The notes beneath the pieces are model-generated. The model was given only the letters and a program-made list of their open reading frames with translations. It searched no databases and was not told where the DNA came from. A stretch of DNA of 64,000 bases from Stutzerimonas stutzeri. Lineage in GTDB: Bacteria > Pseudomonadota > Gammaproteobacteria > Pseudomonadales > Pseudomonadaceae. The translations under genes were made by a program, and so were the position numbers. Below are positions 28,359 through 41,260 of this stretch, piece by piece. Within the stretch, counting starts at the first letter, position 1. Each line of letters starts with the position of its first letter. The DNA is taken from the NCBI RefSeq assembly GCF_024451105.1, contig NZ_JANGEY010000001.1, positions 651,869 to 715,868 on the forward strand, in the 5' to 3' direction.

Positions 28359-29903
28359 TTACAGCTGCGGACCGGCGGCGCGGATGGCCTCGGACACCTC
28401 GAACTTGGTGAAGTTCTCGATGAACAGCTTGGCCAGGCCGCGGGCGGCCTCGTCGTAGGCGGACTTGTCGGCCCAGGTGTTGCGCGGGTTGAGCAGCTCG
28501 GTGTCGACGCCCGGCACGGCCTTCGGCACGTCCAGGTTGATGATCGGCAGGTGCTCGGTCTCGGCACCGACCAGCGCGCCGCTCTGGATCGCGGCGATCA
28601 CCGCGCGGGTGGTCGGGATGTTGAAGCGCTTGCCGACGCCGTAGCCGCCGCCGGTCCAGCCGGTGTTGACCAGATAGACCTTGGAACCGAACGCCTTGAT
28701 GCGCTTGATCAGCAGCTCGGCGTACTCGCCGGCCGGGCGCGGGAAGAACGGCGCGCCGAAGCAGGTGGAGAAGGTCGACTTGATGCCGGTGCCGCTGCCC
28801 ATCTCGGTGGAACCGACCAGGGCGGTGTAGCCGGACAGGAAGTGGTAGGCGGCCTGCTCGTTGTTGAGGATCGACACCGGCGGCAGCACGCCGGTCAGGT
28901 CGCAGGTCAGGAAGATCACCGCGTTCGGCTCGCCGCCGAGGTTCTGCGCGGAACGCTTCTCGACGTGCTCCAGCGGGTAGGCGGCGCGGCTGTTCTGGGT
29001 CAGGCTGGCGTCGGCGTAGTCCGGCTTGCGGCTACGCTCGTCGAGCACCACGTTCTCCAGCACGGCGCCGAACTGGATGGCCTTCCAGATCACCGGCTCG
29101 TTCTTCTCCGACAGGTCGATGCACTTGGCGTAGCAGCCACCCTCGATGTTGAACACCACGCCCTCGCCCCAGCCGTGCTCGTCGTCGCCGATCAGGTAGC
29201 GGCTCTCATCGGCGGACAGGGTGGTCTTGCCGGTGCCGGACAGGCCGAAGAACAGGGTGACGTCGCCGGCTTCGCCGATGTTGGCGGCGCAGTGCATCGG
29301 CAGCACGTCGGCTTCCGGGAGCAGGAAGTTCTGCACCGAGAACATCGCCTTCTTCATCTCGCCGGCGTAGCGCATGCCGGCGATCAGCACTTTCTTCTGG
29401 GCGAAGTTGATGATCACGCAGCCGTCGGAGTTGGTGCCGTCGCGCTCCGGCTCGCAGACGAACGACGGCACGTTGAGGATGCGCCACTCGCTCTTGCCGG
29501 CCGGGTTGAAGGTTTCCGGGTTGATGAACAGGCAGCGGCCGAACAGGTTGTGCCAGGCGGTCTCGGTGGTCATCTTCACCGGCAGGTAGTGGGCCTCGGC
29601 GGAGCCGACGTGCACGTGGGAGACGAAGTGGCTGCGCTCGACGAGGAAGCCCTCGACGCGATCCCACAGGGCGTCGAACTTGTCTTCCGGGAACGGACGG
29701 TTGATCTTGCCCCAGGCGATCTTCGCCTCGGTGCTCTGCTCCTGGACGATGAAGCGGTCCATCGGCGAGCGGCCGGTACGGTGACCGGTACGCACGACCA
29801 GCGAGCCGTTGGCGGCGAGCTCGCCCTCGCCACGGCGGATGGCCTGCTCGATCAGTTCGGCAGTGCTGATGTCGGTGTACACGGCAGTGTTGGCTTGCGT
29901 CAT
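28359..29903 (-). CDS. pckA: Phosphoenolpyruvate carboxykinase (ATP)
   Basis: A 514-aa ATP-dependent enzyme that makes phosphoenolpyruvate from oxaloacetate, the first committed gluconeogenic step. The kinase-1a P-loop GLSGTGKTT spans residues 220-228 (K226), and the metal/oxaloacetate region TEMGSGTGI follows later; all key motifs are intact. The start is the ATG at 29903. A good sigma70 promoter is found 85 nt upstream. Confidence 0.97.
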   Translation of the reverse strand: MTQANTAVYTDISTAELIEQAIRRGEGELAANGSLVVRTGHRTGRSPMDRFIVQEQSTEAKIAWGKINRPFPEDKFDALWDRVEGFLVERSHFVSHVHVGSAEAHYLPVKMTTETAWHNLFGRCLFINPETFNPAGKSEWRILNVPSFVCEPERDGTNSDGCVIINFAQKKVLIAGMRYAGEMKKAMFSVQNFLLPEADVLPMHCAANIGEAGDVTLFFGLSGTGKTTLSADESRYLIGDDEHGWGEGVVFNIEGGCYAKCIDLSEKNEPVIWKAIQFGAVLENVVLDERSRKPDYADASLTQNSRAAYPLEHVEKRSAQNLGGEPNAVIFLTCDLTGVLPPVSILNNEQAAYHFLSGYTALVGSTEMGSGTGIKSTFSTCFGAPFFPRPAGEYAELLIKRIKAFGSKVYLVNTGWTGGGYGVGKRFNIPTTRAVIAAIQSGALVGAETEHLPIINLDVPKAVPGVDTELLNPRNTWADKSAYDEAARGLAKLFIENFTKFEVSEAIRAAGPQL

Positions 29904-29987
29904 GTGGTCCCCGTCGGCCTGTGGCCGAGTCCTCCAATCATTGTTGTAGCGGTTCTTCGAGCGCGCTACAGCGAAAAATTGCGCGCG

Positions 29988-30016
29988 ATTATGCCAGAGA
30001 AGCGACCTCTGGGCAA
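29988..30016 (-). promoter_or_regulatory. Predicted sigma70 promoter of pckA
   Basis: On the minus strand TTGCCC (30016-30011), a 17-bp spacer and CATAAT (29993-29988). The spacer contains a small inverted repeat (CCAGAG...CTCTGG) that could be an operator. Confidence 0.6.
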
Positions 30017-30023
30017 AAAACAC

Positions 30024-30911
30024 TCAGTGCCGGGTCGGCGACGGCTCGGCACTGCCGCCTCCGGCGAACAGCTGGGCGATGTCGGCGGCGTCGAAACGGT
30101 AGCTGTGGTTGCAGAACTGGCAGTCGATCTGCACCGTGCCACCCTGCTCCTGCACCAGTTGGGTCGCATCGGCCTCGCCGAGGCTGACCAGCGCGTTGGC
30201 CGAACGCTCGCGCGAGCAGCTGCAGCCGAAACGCAGCGGCTCGGCGTCGAACAGGCGCACCGTTTCCTGGTGGTAGAGGCGGTGCAGCAGGGTCTCGTTG
30301 TCCAGGCCGAGCAGCTCCTCGGCACTCAGGGTGCCGGCCAGGGTCGCCAGGTGCTCCCAGCTGGCGTCGCGCGCCTCGGCGTCCGGCTGGCGGTCGGCCG
30401 GCAGCTGCTGCAGCAGCAGGCCGCGGGCGCGACGGCCGTCGGCGTGCAGCCAGAAACGGGTGGGCAACTGCTGGGACAGGGCGAAGTAGCCGGACAGGCA
30501 CTCGGCGAGAGTTTCACCGTCCAGGCTGACGATGCCCTGGTAGCGCTTGCCCTCGCGGGGGTCGACGGTCATCGCCAGCACGCCCTCGGGCATCAGCTCG
30601 CGCAGGCTGGTGGCGTCGCCCAGCGCCGCGGCGTCGTAGCGCGCGATGCCGCGGACCTCGCGTTCGCTGGAGCACTCGACCATCAGCAGCGGCACCGGGC
30701 CGGCGGAGCGCGCCTGCAGCACCAGCAGGCCGTCGTACTTGAGGATGTCGCTGAGCAGGGTCACCGCGGCGAGCATCTCGCCGAGCAGTTCGGCGACCGG
30801 CTCGGGATAGGCGTGCTTGGCCAGCACCTCGGCGTAGCTGTGCTCGAGATCGACCAGTTCGCCGCGCACATCGGTGTCTTCGAACAGGAAACGTTGGGAA
30901 AAATCGGACAT
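30024..30911 (-). CDS. hslO: Redox-regulated chaperone Hsp33
   Basis: A 295-aa chaperone activated by oxidative stress. The C-terminal zinc switch is complete: C230 and C232 (CSC) with C264 and C267 (CQFC). In the reduced form these bind zinc; oxidation releases it and exposes the client-binding surface. The N-terminal domain is typical of Hsp33. The start is the ATG at 30911. It lies downstream of hslR (gap 105 nt) and ends only about 8 nt before the pckA promoter, in the same direction. Confidence 0.95.
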   Translation of the reverse strand: MSDFSQRFLFEDTDVRGELVDLEHSYAEVLAKHAYPEPVAELLGEMLAAVTLLSDILKYDGLLVLQARSAGPVPLLMVECSSEREVRGIARYDAAALGDATSLRELMPEGVLAMTVDPREGKRYQGIVSLDGETLAECLSGYFALSQQLPTRFWLHADGRRARGLLLQQLPADRQPDAEARDASWEHLATLAGTLSAEELLGLDNETLLHRLYHQETVRLFDAEPLRFGCSCSRERSANALVSLGEADATQLVQEQGGTVQIDCQFCNHSYRFDAADIAQLFAGGGSAEPSPTRH

Positions 30912-31016
30912 GCCAGACCCGCAGGGTTCGCTCGTGAAAAGCGATTCTAGGCGCAAACCCGGAGCCTGACCAAGGGTCGCCCGTCTATCGCCCGCGCGGG
31001 CGTTTTCTATCGACGC

Positions 31017-31409
<393 letters not shown>

Positions 31410-31537
31410 CTCGCTCCTCGCTGTCGCGGCCGCCGCCGCTCTCGTCGCCCGGCATGGCGGGGCCGTCGGGCCTTGATCATAATGTCCTGACCCCGTCGAG
31501 GCGATCCGGCCGCAGCCGAACAGCGAGGACGTTCACC

Positions 31538-32998
31538 ATGCACCAGGCCACTGCGTCCTTCCCGTCATGCCCGCACCGCACAGCGCCTCGTCGTCCGCGG
31601 CGGCGCCTGCTGGGACTGCTGCTGGTCGCCTGGCTGCTGCCCGCGGCGGCGGCGCCCGTCGCGCTGAGCGAGTCGGAGCGCGTCTATCTGCAGGCGCGCC
31701 CGTCGATCCCGATGTGCGTCGACCCCGACTGGTGGCCGTTCGAGCAGATCGACGGCGACGGCCGGCATGTCGGCATAGCCGCCGACCTGATCGCGCTGGT
31801 CGCCCGGCGCACCGGCACACCGCTCGCCCTGCACCTCACCCAGACCTGGGAGGAGAGCCTGGCCGCCGCCCAGAGCGGCGAGTGCCTGGCGCTGAGCTTC
31901 CTCAACAGCACCCCCGACCGCGACCAGTGGCTGATCTTCACCGAGCCGCTGCTGGTCGACCCCAACGTGATCATCACCCGCGAGGAGCATCCGTTCGTCT
32001 CCGACATCGGCACCCTGCAGGGCAAGACCATCGCCCTGCCGCGTGGCACCGCGATGGCCGAGCGCATCGCCCGCGACTTCCCCAACCTGACCATCGTCCC
32101 CACCGAGTCGGAGCGCGAGGCGCTGGAGCTGGTCTCGGCGCGCAAGGTCGACATGACCCTGCGTTCGCTGATCGTCGCCGCCGCCACCATCAAGCACGAG
32201 GGCTGGTTCAACCTGAAGATCTCCGGGCAGATCCCCGGCTACGACAACCAGCTGCGCATGGGCGTGCTCAGGTCGGAAACCACCCTGCGCGACATCCTCG
32301 ACAAGGGCGTCGCCACCCTCTCCCCGCTGGAGCGCCGGCAGATCGTCGACCGCCACCTGACCCTGGAGATGGTCACCGGCGTGGTCACCGACTACCGCCT
32401 GGCGATGTGGGTCGGCCTGGTGTTCGCGGCGATCATCGCCACCAGCCTGCTGTGGATGGCCCGCCTGCGCCACCTCAACCGCCAGCTCCGCTCGCTGGCC
32501 GAGACCGACAACCTCACCGGCTTGCCCAACCGCAATGCCCTCGACGCGTCATTCGGCCTGGACATCGTCCGCGCCCAGCGCTACGACCGCCCGCTGTCGG
32601 TGATCCTGCTGGACATCGACCACTTCAAGGTGGTCAACGACGACTACGGCCACCTGACCGGCGACAAGGTCCTCGAGTCCTTCGCCCGCCTGCTCAGGGA
32701 GGGCCTGCGCAAGGTCGATACCGTGTGCCGCTGGGGCGGCGAGGAGTTCCTGGTGATCTGCCACGAGACCGACCTCGAGCAGGCCTGCCAGCTGGCCGAA
32801 CGCATCCTGCAGCAGGTGCGCGACCGGGCGTTTCCCTGCCCGCGGCCGCTCACCGCCAGCGCCGGGGTGGCCACGGTGCTGCGCGGCGACACGGTGGCCA
32901 GCCTGATGCAGCGCGCCGACGAGTCGCTGTACGATGCCAAGCACCGCGGCCGCGACCGCGTGGGCAGCAAGCCGCTCGAATGCAGTTGCGCCGACTGA
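31538..32998 (+). CDS. Diguanylate cyclase with periplasmic amino-acid-binding-like sensor
   Basis: A 486-aa protein: signal/anchor segment (about 20-40), a solute-binding family 3 (SBP_bac_3) periplasmic sensor (about 45-270, with MCVDPDWWPFE and DMTLRSLIVAAATI), one membrane helix (about 292-312), and a GGDEF domain. The active site GGEEF is intact at 400-404, with an RKVD I-site five residues before. It should make cyclic di-GMP in response to a periplasmic ligand. The start is the ATG at 31538 behind GAGGA. It lies 48 nt before rimB, so it may be co-transcribed with rimB-rimK. Confidence 0.87.
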   Translation: MHQATASFPSCPHRTAPRRPRRRLLGLLLVAWLLPAAAAPVALSESERVYLQARPSIPMCVDPDWWPFEQIDGDGRHVGIAADLIALVARRTGTPLALHLTQTWEESLAAAQSGECLALSFLNSTPDRDQWLIFTEPLLVDPNVIITREEHPFVSDIGTLQGKTIALPRGTAMAERIARDFPNLTIVPTESEREALELVSARKVDMTLRSLIVAAATIKHEGWFNLKISGQIPGYDNQLRMGVLRSETTLRDILDKGVATLSPLERRQIVDRHLTLEMVTGVVTDYRLAMWVGLVFAAIIATSLLWMARLRHLNRQLRSLAETDNLTGLPNRNALDASFGLDIVRAQRYDRPLSVILLDIDHFKVVNDDYGHLTGDKVLESFARLLREGLRKVDTVCRWGGEEFLVICHETDLEQACQLAERILQQVRDRAFPCPRPLTASAGVATVLRGDTVASLMQRADESLYDAKHRGRDRVGSKPLECSCAD

Positions 32999-33046
32999 GC
33001 GTCCGTCCCGCTCGGCGGCCACCAACCCGGGGAAGTTGAGCCAGAC

Positions 33047-33526
33047 GTGAAGACCTTCGACCACCTGGCCGTGATCGGCCTGCGCGAGTGGATCGCCCTG
33101 CCCGAGCTGGGGCTGGCCGGCCTGCGCGCCAAGATCGACACCGGCGCCGCCACCTCCACCCTGCACGCCAGCGACATCGAGCCCTTCGAGCGCGACGGCC
33201 AGCCCTGGGTGCGCTTCACCGCCCACCTCGGCAGCCTGGTGCAGCGCCGGCACCGCCAGCGCGAGGCGCCGCTGGTGGACCTGAAGACCATCCGCAGCTC
33301 CACCGGGCATACCCAGACCCGCTACGTGATTCGCACCAATCTGGTGCTCGGCGACCGCCATTGGCCTGTAGAATTCACCCTGACCTGCCGCAAGACCATG
33401 CGCTACCGCGTGCTGCTCGGCGCCAAGGCGCTGATCGCCGGCCAGCTGGTGGTCAACCCAGCTCTCTCTTACGTCCAGGGCAAGCCGCAACTGCCGCTGC
33501 CCGCCAGTCTTTCAGGTGTCCGATGA
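33047..33526 (+). CDS. rimB: ATP-dependent zinc protease-like protein RimB
   Basis: A 159-aa retroviral-aspartic-protease-fold protein of the Zn_protease (PF05618) family. The active-site-like motif [14 protein letters not shown] is at residues 28-41 (D31, T32, G33). In Pseudomonas this gene precedes rimK and its product modulates RimK action on ribosomal protein S6. Starts with GTG at 33047 and its stop overlaps the rimK start (ATGA). No membrane segment. Confidence 0.85.
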   Translation: MKTFDHLAVIGLREWIALPELGLAGLRAKIDTGAATSTLHASDIEPFERDGQPWVRFTAHLGSLVQRRHRQREAPLVDLKTIRSSTGHTQTRYVIRTNLVLGDRHWPVEFTLTCRKTMRYRVLLGAKALIAGQLVVNPALSYVQGKPQLPLPASLSGVR

Positions 33527-34428
33527 AGATCGCCGTGCTGTCGCGCAACCCGCGCCTGTATTCCACCCGCCGCCTGCTCGAGGCCGGCCGGCAGCGCGGG
33601 CACGAGATGGAGGTGATCGACACCCTGCGCGCCTACATGAACATCGCCAGCCACAAGCCGCAGATCCACTACCGCGGCCGCGCCCTGGAGGGCTTCGACG
33701 CGGTGATCCCGCGGATCGGCGCTTCGGTGACCTTCTATGGCTGCGCGGTGCTGCGCCAGTTCGAGATGATGGGCGTGTTCCCGCTCAACGAGTCGGTGGC
33801 GATCAGCCGCTCGCGGGACAAGCTGCGCTCGCTGCAGCTGCTGTCGCGCAAGGGCATCGGCCTGCCGGTGACCGGCTTCGCCCACTCGCCGGACGACATT
33901 CCCGACCTGATCGACATGGTCGGCGGCGCGCCGCTGGTGATCAAGGTGCTGGAAGGCACCCAGGGCATCGGCGTGGTGCTGTGCGAGACGCAGAAGGCCG
34001 CCGAGTCGGTGATCGAGGCATTCATGGGCCTCAAGCAGAACATCATGGTCCAGGAGTACATCCGCGAGGCCGGCGGCGCCGACATCCGCTGCTTCGTGGT
34101 CGGCAACAAGGTGATCGCGGCGATGAAACGCCAGGCCAAGCCCGGCGAGTTCCGCTCCAACCTGCACCGCGGCGGCACCGCCAGCCTGATCAAGATCACC
34201 CCCGAGGAGCGCATGACCGCGATCCGCGCCGCCAAGGTCATGGGCCTCGGCGTCGCCGGGGTCGACATCCTGCGCTCCAACCACGGCCCGCTGGTGATGG
34301 AGGTCAACTCCTCGCCGGGCCTGGAAGGCATCGAGACCACCACCGGCCAGGACGTCGCGGCGATGATCATCCAGCACATCGAGGAACACGCCCGGCCCAA
34401 CCAGACGCGCACCAAGGGGCGCGGCTGA
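33523..34428 (+). CDS. rimK: Ribosomal protein S6 modification protein RimK (glutamate ligase)
   Basis: A 301-aa ATP-grasp enzyme, the length of E. coli RimK (300). It adds glutamates to the C terminus of ribosomal protein S6 (RpsF), altering translation. ATP-grasp features: the P-loop-like [29 protein letters not shown], and the Mg-binding [13 protein letters not shown]. Overlaps rimB by 4 nt. In pseudomonads RimK activity is linked to cyclic di-GMP, which fits the diguanylate cyclase gene just upstream. Confidence 0.95.
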   Translation: MKIAVLSRNPRLYSTRRLLEAGRQRGHEMEVIDTLRAYMNIASHKPQIHYRGRALEGFDAVIPRIGASVTFYGCAVLRQFEMMGVFPLNESVAISRSRDKLRSLQLLSRKGIGLPVTGFAHSPDDIPDLIDMVGGAPLVIKVLEGTQGIGVVLCETQKAAESVIEAFMGLKQNIMVQEYIREAGGADIRCFVVGNKVIAAMKRQAKPGEFRSNLHRGGTASLIKITPEERMTAIRAAKVMGLGVAGVDILRSNHGPLVMEVNSSPGLEGIETTTGQDVAAMIIQHIEEHARPNQTRTKGRG

Positions 34429-34500
34429 GGCCGGATCGGGCAACGCCTGCGTTATCTCCGACTCCGAGGCAGGGTGCGCCGCAACGCGGCCTAACCCGAC

Positions 34501-35820
34501 CTACGCCGCATCCCTGGGCAGCAGCAGACCGATCGGCAGGCAGATGCGCGCCTCCACGCCGCCGCCGGCGCGGTTGCGCAGCTCGACGCTGCCGCCGTGC
34601 TGGGCGGCGATGCGCTTGACGATGGCCAGGCCCAGGCCGGTGCCCTTGCTGCTGCGCGCGCGGTCGCCGCGGATGAACGGGTTGAAGATGCTTTCCAGCT
34701 CGGCCGGATCGATGCCCGGCCCGCGGTCCAGCACGCTGAGCACCACGTAGGGCGCCGCCGCACCGCCGGACAGGCTGGTGCACACCTCGACGCCACTGCC
34801 GCCGTGGCGCAAGGCGTTCTCCATCAGGTTGGCGAGCAGGCGCTTGACCGACACCCGGCGCAGCGGCATGACCGGCAGCGGCTCCAGGCACAGGCGCACC
34901 TGCTCGCGGCTCTGGTTGAGCGGCGCCGCCACCTCGCGGACCAGCTCGTTGAGGTCGAGCGCCTCCAGCGGCTCGTCGCGACCGTCGCGGATGAAGGCGA
35001 GGAACTGGTCGAGGATCGCGTCCATGTCCTCGATGTCGCGGACCATCTCCTCGGTCAGCTCGTTGTCGGCCGGCAGCATCTCCAGCGACAGGCGCAGGCG
35101 GGTCAGCGGCGTGCGCAGGTCGTGGGACACCCCGGCGAGCATCAGCTCGCGCTCGCGGGCGGCCTGCTCGACGTCCTCGGACATCTGGTTGAAGGCGCGA
35201 TACAGCTCGGTCATCTCGCTGGGCGTCTCGCTCACCGGCAGGCGCACGCTGCGCCCGCGGCCGACCTGGCGGGCGGCGAACACCAGGCGCTTGAGCGGCA
35301 GGCTGAGCTGGCGCACGAGGATCCAGGCCGCCGCAGTGGACAACAGGCCGATCGCCAGGAACCAGCCGAGCACGCTCCAGATGCGCTGGATCTTCAGCGG
35401 ATAGGGGTACAGCGGCACCTCGATCCAGTCCGGCCCCAGCGCCGGCGCCAGCACCCACAACCGCGGCGCGCGCGCCGCGCGCATGCGCAGTTCGGCGTCC
35501 TCGCCGAGCTCCTGGCGCATCTGCGAGCGCAGCACCTCGGTGTACGGCCAGTGGTATTCGCCGGCCGGCACCTGGTCGGCCGTGAGCCGGCGCAGGCCGG
35601 CGGCGGCGGCGGCGGCGATGGCCTCGCGCGAATCGGGGTCGGCCGCCCAGTAGGCGCGCAGGGTCAGCGCGGTGCCGTGGCTGTACTGGCGGTCGACCAG
35701 CATGTCCTCGTTCATCAGCAGGTAGAGCAGCGTCAGCGCCTTGGAGAACAGCACGACGATCAGCACCAGCCAGAGGATGCGGGCGAAGACGCTCTGCGGG
35801 AACCAGACCGGGGTTCTCAC
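34501..35820 (-). CDS. amgS: Sensor histidine kinase AmgS (EnvZ orthologue)
   Basis: A 439-aa inner-membrane sensor kinase: two membrane helices (about 13-35 and 148-168) around a periplasmic domain, a HAMP linker (about 170-220), then kinase core with H-box VSHDLRTPLTRLR (phosphorylatable H233), N-box NLMENALRHGG (N335), and G-boxes DRGPGI and GTGLGLAIVKR. Starts with GTG, overlapping the upstream regulator gene by 4 nt. In Pseudomonas the EnvZ/OmpR orthologues are named AmgS/AmgR and protect against membrane stress from mistranslated proteins, including aminoglycosides. The symbol follows that usage. Confidence 0.92.
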   Translation of the reverse strand: MRTPVWFPQSVFARILWLVLIVVLFSKALTLLYLLMNEDMLVDRQYSHGTALTLRAYWAADPDSREAIAAAAAAGLRRLTADQVPAGEYHWPYTEVLRSQMRQELGEDAELRMRAARAPRLWVLAPALGPDWIEVPLYPYPLKIQRIWSVLGWFLAIGLLSTAAAWILVRQLSLPLKRLVFAARQVGRGRSVRLPVSETPSEMTELYRAFNQMSEDVEQAARERELMLAGVSHDLRTPLTRLRLSLEMLPADNELTEEMVRDIEDMDAILDQFLAFIRDGRDEPLEALDLNELVREVAAPLNQSREQVRLCLEPLPVMPLRRVSVKRLLANLMENALRHGGSGVEVCTSLSGGAAAPYVVLSVLDRGPGIDPAELESIFNPFIRGDRARSSKGTGLGLAIVKRIAAQHGGSVELRNRAGGGVEARICLPIGLLLPRDAA

Positions 35821-36560
35821 TTGCGCGCGCTGCCGTCCGGCACGAACACGTAGCCGACCCCCCAGACCGTCTGGATGTAGCGCGGCTTGGACGGGTCGGG
35901 CTCGATCAGCCGGCGCAGGCGGGAGATCTGCACGTCGATGGAGCGCTCCAGGGCGTCCCACTCGCGGCCGCGCGCCAGGCTCATCAGCTTGTCGCGGGTC
36001 AGCGGCTCGCGGGCGTGCTGCACCAGCGCCTTGAGCACGGCGAACTCGCCGGTGGTGAGCATGTGCACCTCGCCGCCGCGGCTCAGCTCGCGGGTACCGA
36101 GGTTCAGCTCGTAGTCGCCGAAGCTGACCTTCTCCTCCTCGCTGCCCGGCGCACCGGGCACCAGCGGCGCCTGGCGGCGCAGCACGGCGCGGATGCGCGC
36201 CAGCAGCTCGCGCGGGTTGAACGGCTTGGCCAGGTAATCGTCGGCGCCCTGCTCGAGACCCTGGATGCGGCTGGCCTCGTCGCCCTTGGCGGTGAGCATG
36301 ATGATCGGGATGCGGTTGTCCTGCTCGCGCAGCCGGTGGCAGGCGGACAGGCCGTCCTCGCCGGGCAGCATCAGGTCGAGCACCACCAGGTTGAACAGTT
36401 CGCGGGCCAGCAGACGGTCCATCTGTTCGACGTTCTCCACCGTCTTGACCCGGTAGCCCTGCTCGTCGAGGAAGCGCTCGAGCAGGCGGCGCAGGCGCAC
36501 GTCGTCGTCGACGATGAGGATCTTTTCGCCTTCCGGCTGGCTGCTGGCGGTACTGTTCAT
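35817..36560 (-). CDS. amgR: Response regulator AmgR (OmpR orthologue)
   Basis: A 247-aa OmpR-family regulator. The receiver domain has the acidic pair D18/D19, the phosphorylation site D62 ([13 protein letters not shown]) and K112 (LAKPF). The C-terminal winged helix (about 145-240) shows [22 protein letters not shown] and [26 protein letters not shown]. It is encoded just ahead of its kinase with a 4-nt overlap. Divergent from tex. Confidence 0.94.
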   Translation of the reverse strand: MNSTASSQPEGEKILIVDDDVRLRRLLERFLDEQGYRVKTVENVEQMDRLLARELFNLVVLDLMLPGEDGLSACHRLREQDNRIPIIMLTAKGDEASRIQGLEQGADDYLAKPFNPRELLARIRAVLRRQAPLVPGAPGSEEEKVSFGDYELNLGTRELSRGGEVHMLTTGEFAVLKALVQHAREPLTRDKLMSLARGREWDALERSIDVQISRLRRLIEPDPSKPRYIQTVWGVGYVFVPDGSARK

Positions 36561-36675
36561 CGGGTGTCCTCATGAGTGTCGGGCAGATTATGACCCAGGC
36601 CTGGCGGCCGTTCGCAGGGCCATTGTTAGCAGATTTTTCCCCCGTCGCACGCCTCGCCATGCACGGACGGCTGAG

Positions 36676-36681
36676 TATAAT
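36676..36681 (+). promoter_or_regulatory. Consensus -10 box upstream of tex
   Basis: A perfect TATAAT 43 nt before the tex ATG. No good -35 hexamer is seen 16-18 bp upstream, so the promoter would need an activator or an extended contact. Confidence 0.4.
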
Positions 36682-36724
36682 CCGGCGCTTTCCCGGGCCC
36701 AGACCCGCAGTCGCAGGAAGTCAG

Positions 36725-39043
<2,319 letters not shown>

Positions 39044-39044
39044 G

Positions 39045-39428
39045 ATGACCGACGTCCGCGAAGTCACCACCAGCGCCTTCAGCCACCTGCTCGGCTGCGA
39101 GCCGCTGCGCATCGACGGCGGCGAGGCCGAGGTGCGCCTGCCGCTGAAGCCCGAGCTGCGCAACCGCGCCGGCAAGCTGCACGGCGGGGCGATCTTCAGC
39201 CTGGTCGACATCGCCATGGGCCTGGCCTGCTCCAGCGCCCACGGTTTCGACCGCGCCAGCGTCACCGTGGAGTGCAAGATCAACTACATGCGCGCCATCG
39301 ACGCGGGCGAGGTGCGGTGCACGGCGAAGGTGATCCACCACGGCAGCCGCACCCTGGTGACGGAGGCCGAGGTGCGCCAGGGCGAGGCGCTGGTGGCGCG
39401 CGCCCAGGGTACCTTCATGCTGGTCTAA
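39045..39428 (+). CDS. PaaI-family thioesterase
   Basis: A 127-aa hotdog thioesterase with the PaaI/4HBT signature NRAGKLHGGAIFSLVDIAMGL and the later VECKINYMRAIDAGEVRC. Such enzymes hydrolyse acyl- or aryl-CoA. Substrate not known. It follows tex after one nucleotide, probably as the second gene of a small operon; the same pair occurs in other pseudomonads. Cytoplasmic, no signal. Confidence 0.85.
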   Translation: MTDVREVTTSAFSHLLGCEPLRIDGGEAEVRLPLKPELRNRAGKLHGGAIFSLVDIAMGLACSSAHGFDRASVTVECKINYMRAIDAGEVRCTAKVIHHGSRTLVTEAEVRQGEALVARAQGTFMLV

Positions 39429-39552
39429 GCTGCTCCCGCAGGGAGGGCAACGGCCACAGGCCTTTCCCGCCCTGCGCGGTAGCGGTGGAAAACCGCTGCA
39501 CGGGTTTTCCAGCCGACGGGCCACGCCGGCGACACGACAGGCTCCTGCCCCC

Positions 39553-39581
39553 TTGAGACTGCCGTCCGTCGCCCCCATAGT
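39553..39581 (+). promoter_or_regulatory. Predicted sigma70 promoter of gshA
   Basis: TTGAGA (39553-39558), a 17-bp spacer and CATAGT (39576-39581), ending 30 nt before the TTG start of gshA. Confidence 0.55.
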
Positions 39582-39611
39582 GCGGCATATTTGCCAACAG
39601 GAATCCGACTT

Positions 39612-41189
39612 TTGAGCGACCTACTTTCCCGCCGCCTGGCCCTGCTCGACCACGCCGACCAGCGCGACCTGCTGCGTCACTGCCGGCACGGCCTGGAAAA
39701 GGAAAGCCTGCGCGTCGATCCCGCCGGCCGCCTGGCGCTGACCCCGCACCCGCGGGCGCTCGGCTCGGCGCTGACCCACGAGCAGATCACCACCGACTAT
39801 TCCGAGGCGCTGCTGGAGTTCATCACCGCCGCCCACGAGGACCCGGCACGCACCCTCGACGAGCTGGACGCCATCCATCGCTTCGCCTACGCGCGGATGG
39901 GCACGGAGCAGTTGTGGACCCACTCGATGCCCTGCCATCTGCCGGCCGAGGCGGAGATCCCCATCGCCGAATACGGCGCCAGCCACATCGGCCGCCTCAA
40001 GCACGTCTACCGCCAGGGGCTGGCGGTACGCTACGGCAAGGCCATGCAGTGCATCGCCGGCATCCACTACAACTTCTCGCTGCCCGAGGCGCTGTGGCCG
40101 CTGCTGCAGCAGGACGAGGGCGACCAGCGCCCGGCACAGGACTGGCAGTCGGCGCGTTACGTCGCGCTGATCCGCAACTTCCGCCGCTACAGCTGGCTGC
40201 TGATGTACCTGTTCGGCGCCTCGCCGGCGGTCGACGCCGGCTTCCTCGCCGGGCGCGAGCACGACCTCGAGCGCCTGGGCGCGGACACCCTGTACCTGCC
40301 GTGGGCCACCAGCCTGCGGATGAGCGACCTGGGCTACCAGAACAACGCCCAGGCCAGTCTCAAGCCCTGCTACGACGACCTCGACAGCTACCTCGCCAGC
40401 CTGCGCCAGGCGGTGTCGACGCCCTACCCGCCCTACCAGGCCATCGGCACCCGGCAGGACGGCGAGTGGCTGCAGCTCAACACCAACGTGCTGCAGATCG
40501 AGAACGAGTACTACTCGAGCATCCGTCCCAAGCGGGTGGTCGACTCCGGCGAGCGGCCGATCCAGGCGCTCGGCGCACGCGGCGTGCAGTACGTCGAGGT
40601 ACGCTGCCTGGACATCGACCCGTTCCTGCCACTGGGCATCGACCTGCCCACCGCGCGCTTCCTCGACGCCTTCCTGCTGTTCTGCGCTCTGGAGGACAGC
40701 CCGCGCTTCTCGGCCGACGAATGCCGCGAGTGCACCGGCAACTTCGCCCTGACCGTCAAGGAAGGCCGCCGGCCCGGCCTGCAGCTGAGCCGCCGCGGCC
40801 TGCCGGTCGGCCTGCGGGAATGGGGGCTCGAGCTGCTCGAGCGCATGCAGGCCTGCGCCGAAGCGCTGGACGCCGCCCACGGCGACGACCTGCACCGACA
40901 GGCGCTGGCCAGCCAGCGCGTCAAGCTGGAGGATGCCCGCCTGACCCCGTCGGCGCGCGTGCTGCAGAGCCTGCGCGAGGACAATCTCGGCTTCCACGCC
41001 TTCGCCCTGCGCCAGTCCGAACGGCACGCCGCCTGGTTCCGCGGCCGGCCGCTGGAGCGCGCGCAGCTGGCCGCCTTCGAACAGGCCGCCCGCGCCTCGC
41101 TGGATGCCCAGACCGAGCTGGAAGCTCGCCAGCAGGGCAGCTTCGAGGAATTCGTCGAGCGCTACATGGCGGCGATCGAGCCGGCCTGA
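39612..41189 (+). CDS. gshA: Glutamate-cysteine ligase
   Basis: A 525-aa enzyme that joins glutamate and cysteine in the first step of glutathione synthesis. Motifs of the class 1 proteobacterial enzyme are clear: [39 protein letters not shown] and [12 protein letters not shown]. The start is a TTG at 39612 ([12 protein letters not shown]...), placed 10 nt after a CAGGA; the frame is open a few codons farther but without a better signal. P. aeruginosa GshA has about the same length. A strong hairpin terminator follows. Confidence 0.94.
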   Translation: MSDLLSRRLALLDHADQRDLLRHCRHGLEKESLRVDPAGRLALTPHPRALGSALTHEQITTDYSEALLEFITAAHEDPARTLDELDAIHRFAYARMGTEQLWTHSMPCHLPAEAEIPIAEYGASHIGRLKHVYRQGLAVRYGKAMQCIAGIHYNFSLPEALWPLLQQDEGDQRPAQDWQSARYVALIRNFRRYSWLLMYLFGASPAVDAGFLAGREHDLERLGADTLYLPWATSLRMSDLGYQNNAQASLKPCYDDLDSYLASLRQAVSTPYPPYQAIGTRQDGEWLQLNTNVLQIENEYYSSIRPKRVVDSGERPIQALGARGVQYVEVRCLDIDPFLPLGIDLPTARFLDAFLLFCALEDSPRFSADECRECTGNFALTVKEGRRPGLQLSRRGLPVGLREWGLELLERMQACAEALDAAHGDDLHRQALASQRVKLEDARLTPSARVLQSLREDNLGFHAFALRQSERHAAWFRGRPLERAQLAAFEQAARASLDAQTELEARQQGSFEEFVERYMAAIEPA

Positions 41190-41213
41190 GCCGCAAACGA
41201 GTGCTGCCCCCAT

Positions 41214-41245
41214 GCAAAAGCCCATGCCGTGGCATGGGCTTTTGC
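41214..41245. terminator. Bidirectional terminator between gshA and argA
   Basis: GCAAAAGCCCATGCC and GGCATGGGCTTTTGC form a perfect 15-bp stem with a 2-nt loop and short A/T runs on both sides. Confidence 0.85.
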
Positions 41246-41260
41246 GTTTCCAGGCGCCCC

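Noticed and set aside
28551..30950. 799-codon plus-strand frame opposite pckA and hslO
   Set aside because: Opposes two clear genes and crosses the pckA promoter; no recognisable domains.
34467..34505. Short GC-rich repeat-like stretch after rimK
   Set aside because: Resembles the 56-bp repeat arm only partly and has no full inverted structure; kept only as a possible relic.
36587..36616. Possible amgR promoter with -10 CATAAT on the minus strand
   Set aside because: The -10 is acceptable but no -35 hexamer fits at 16-18 bp, so I did not list it as a feature.
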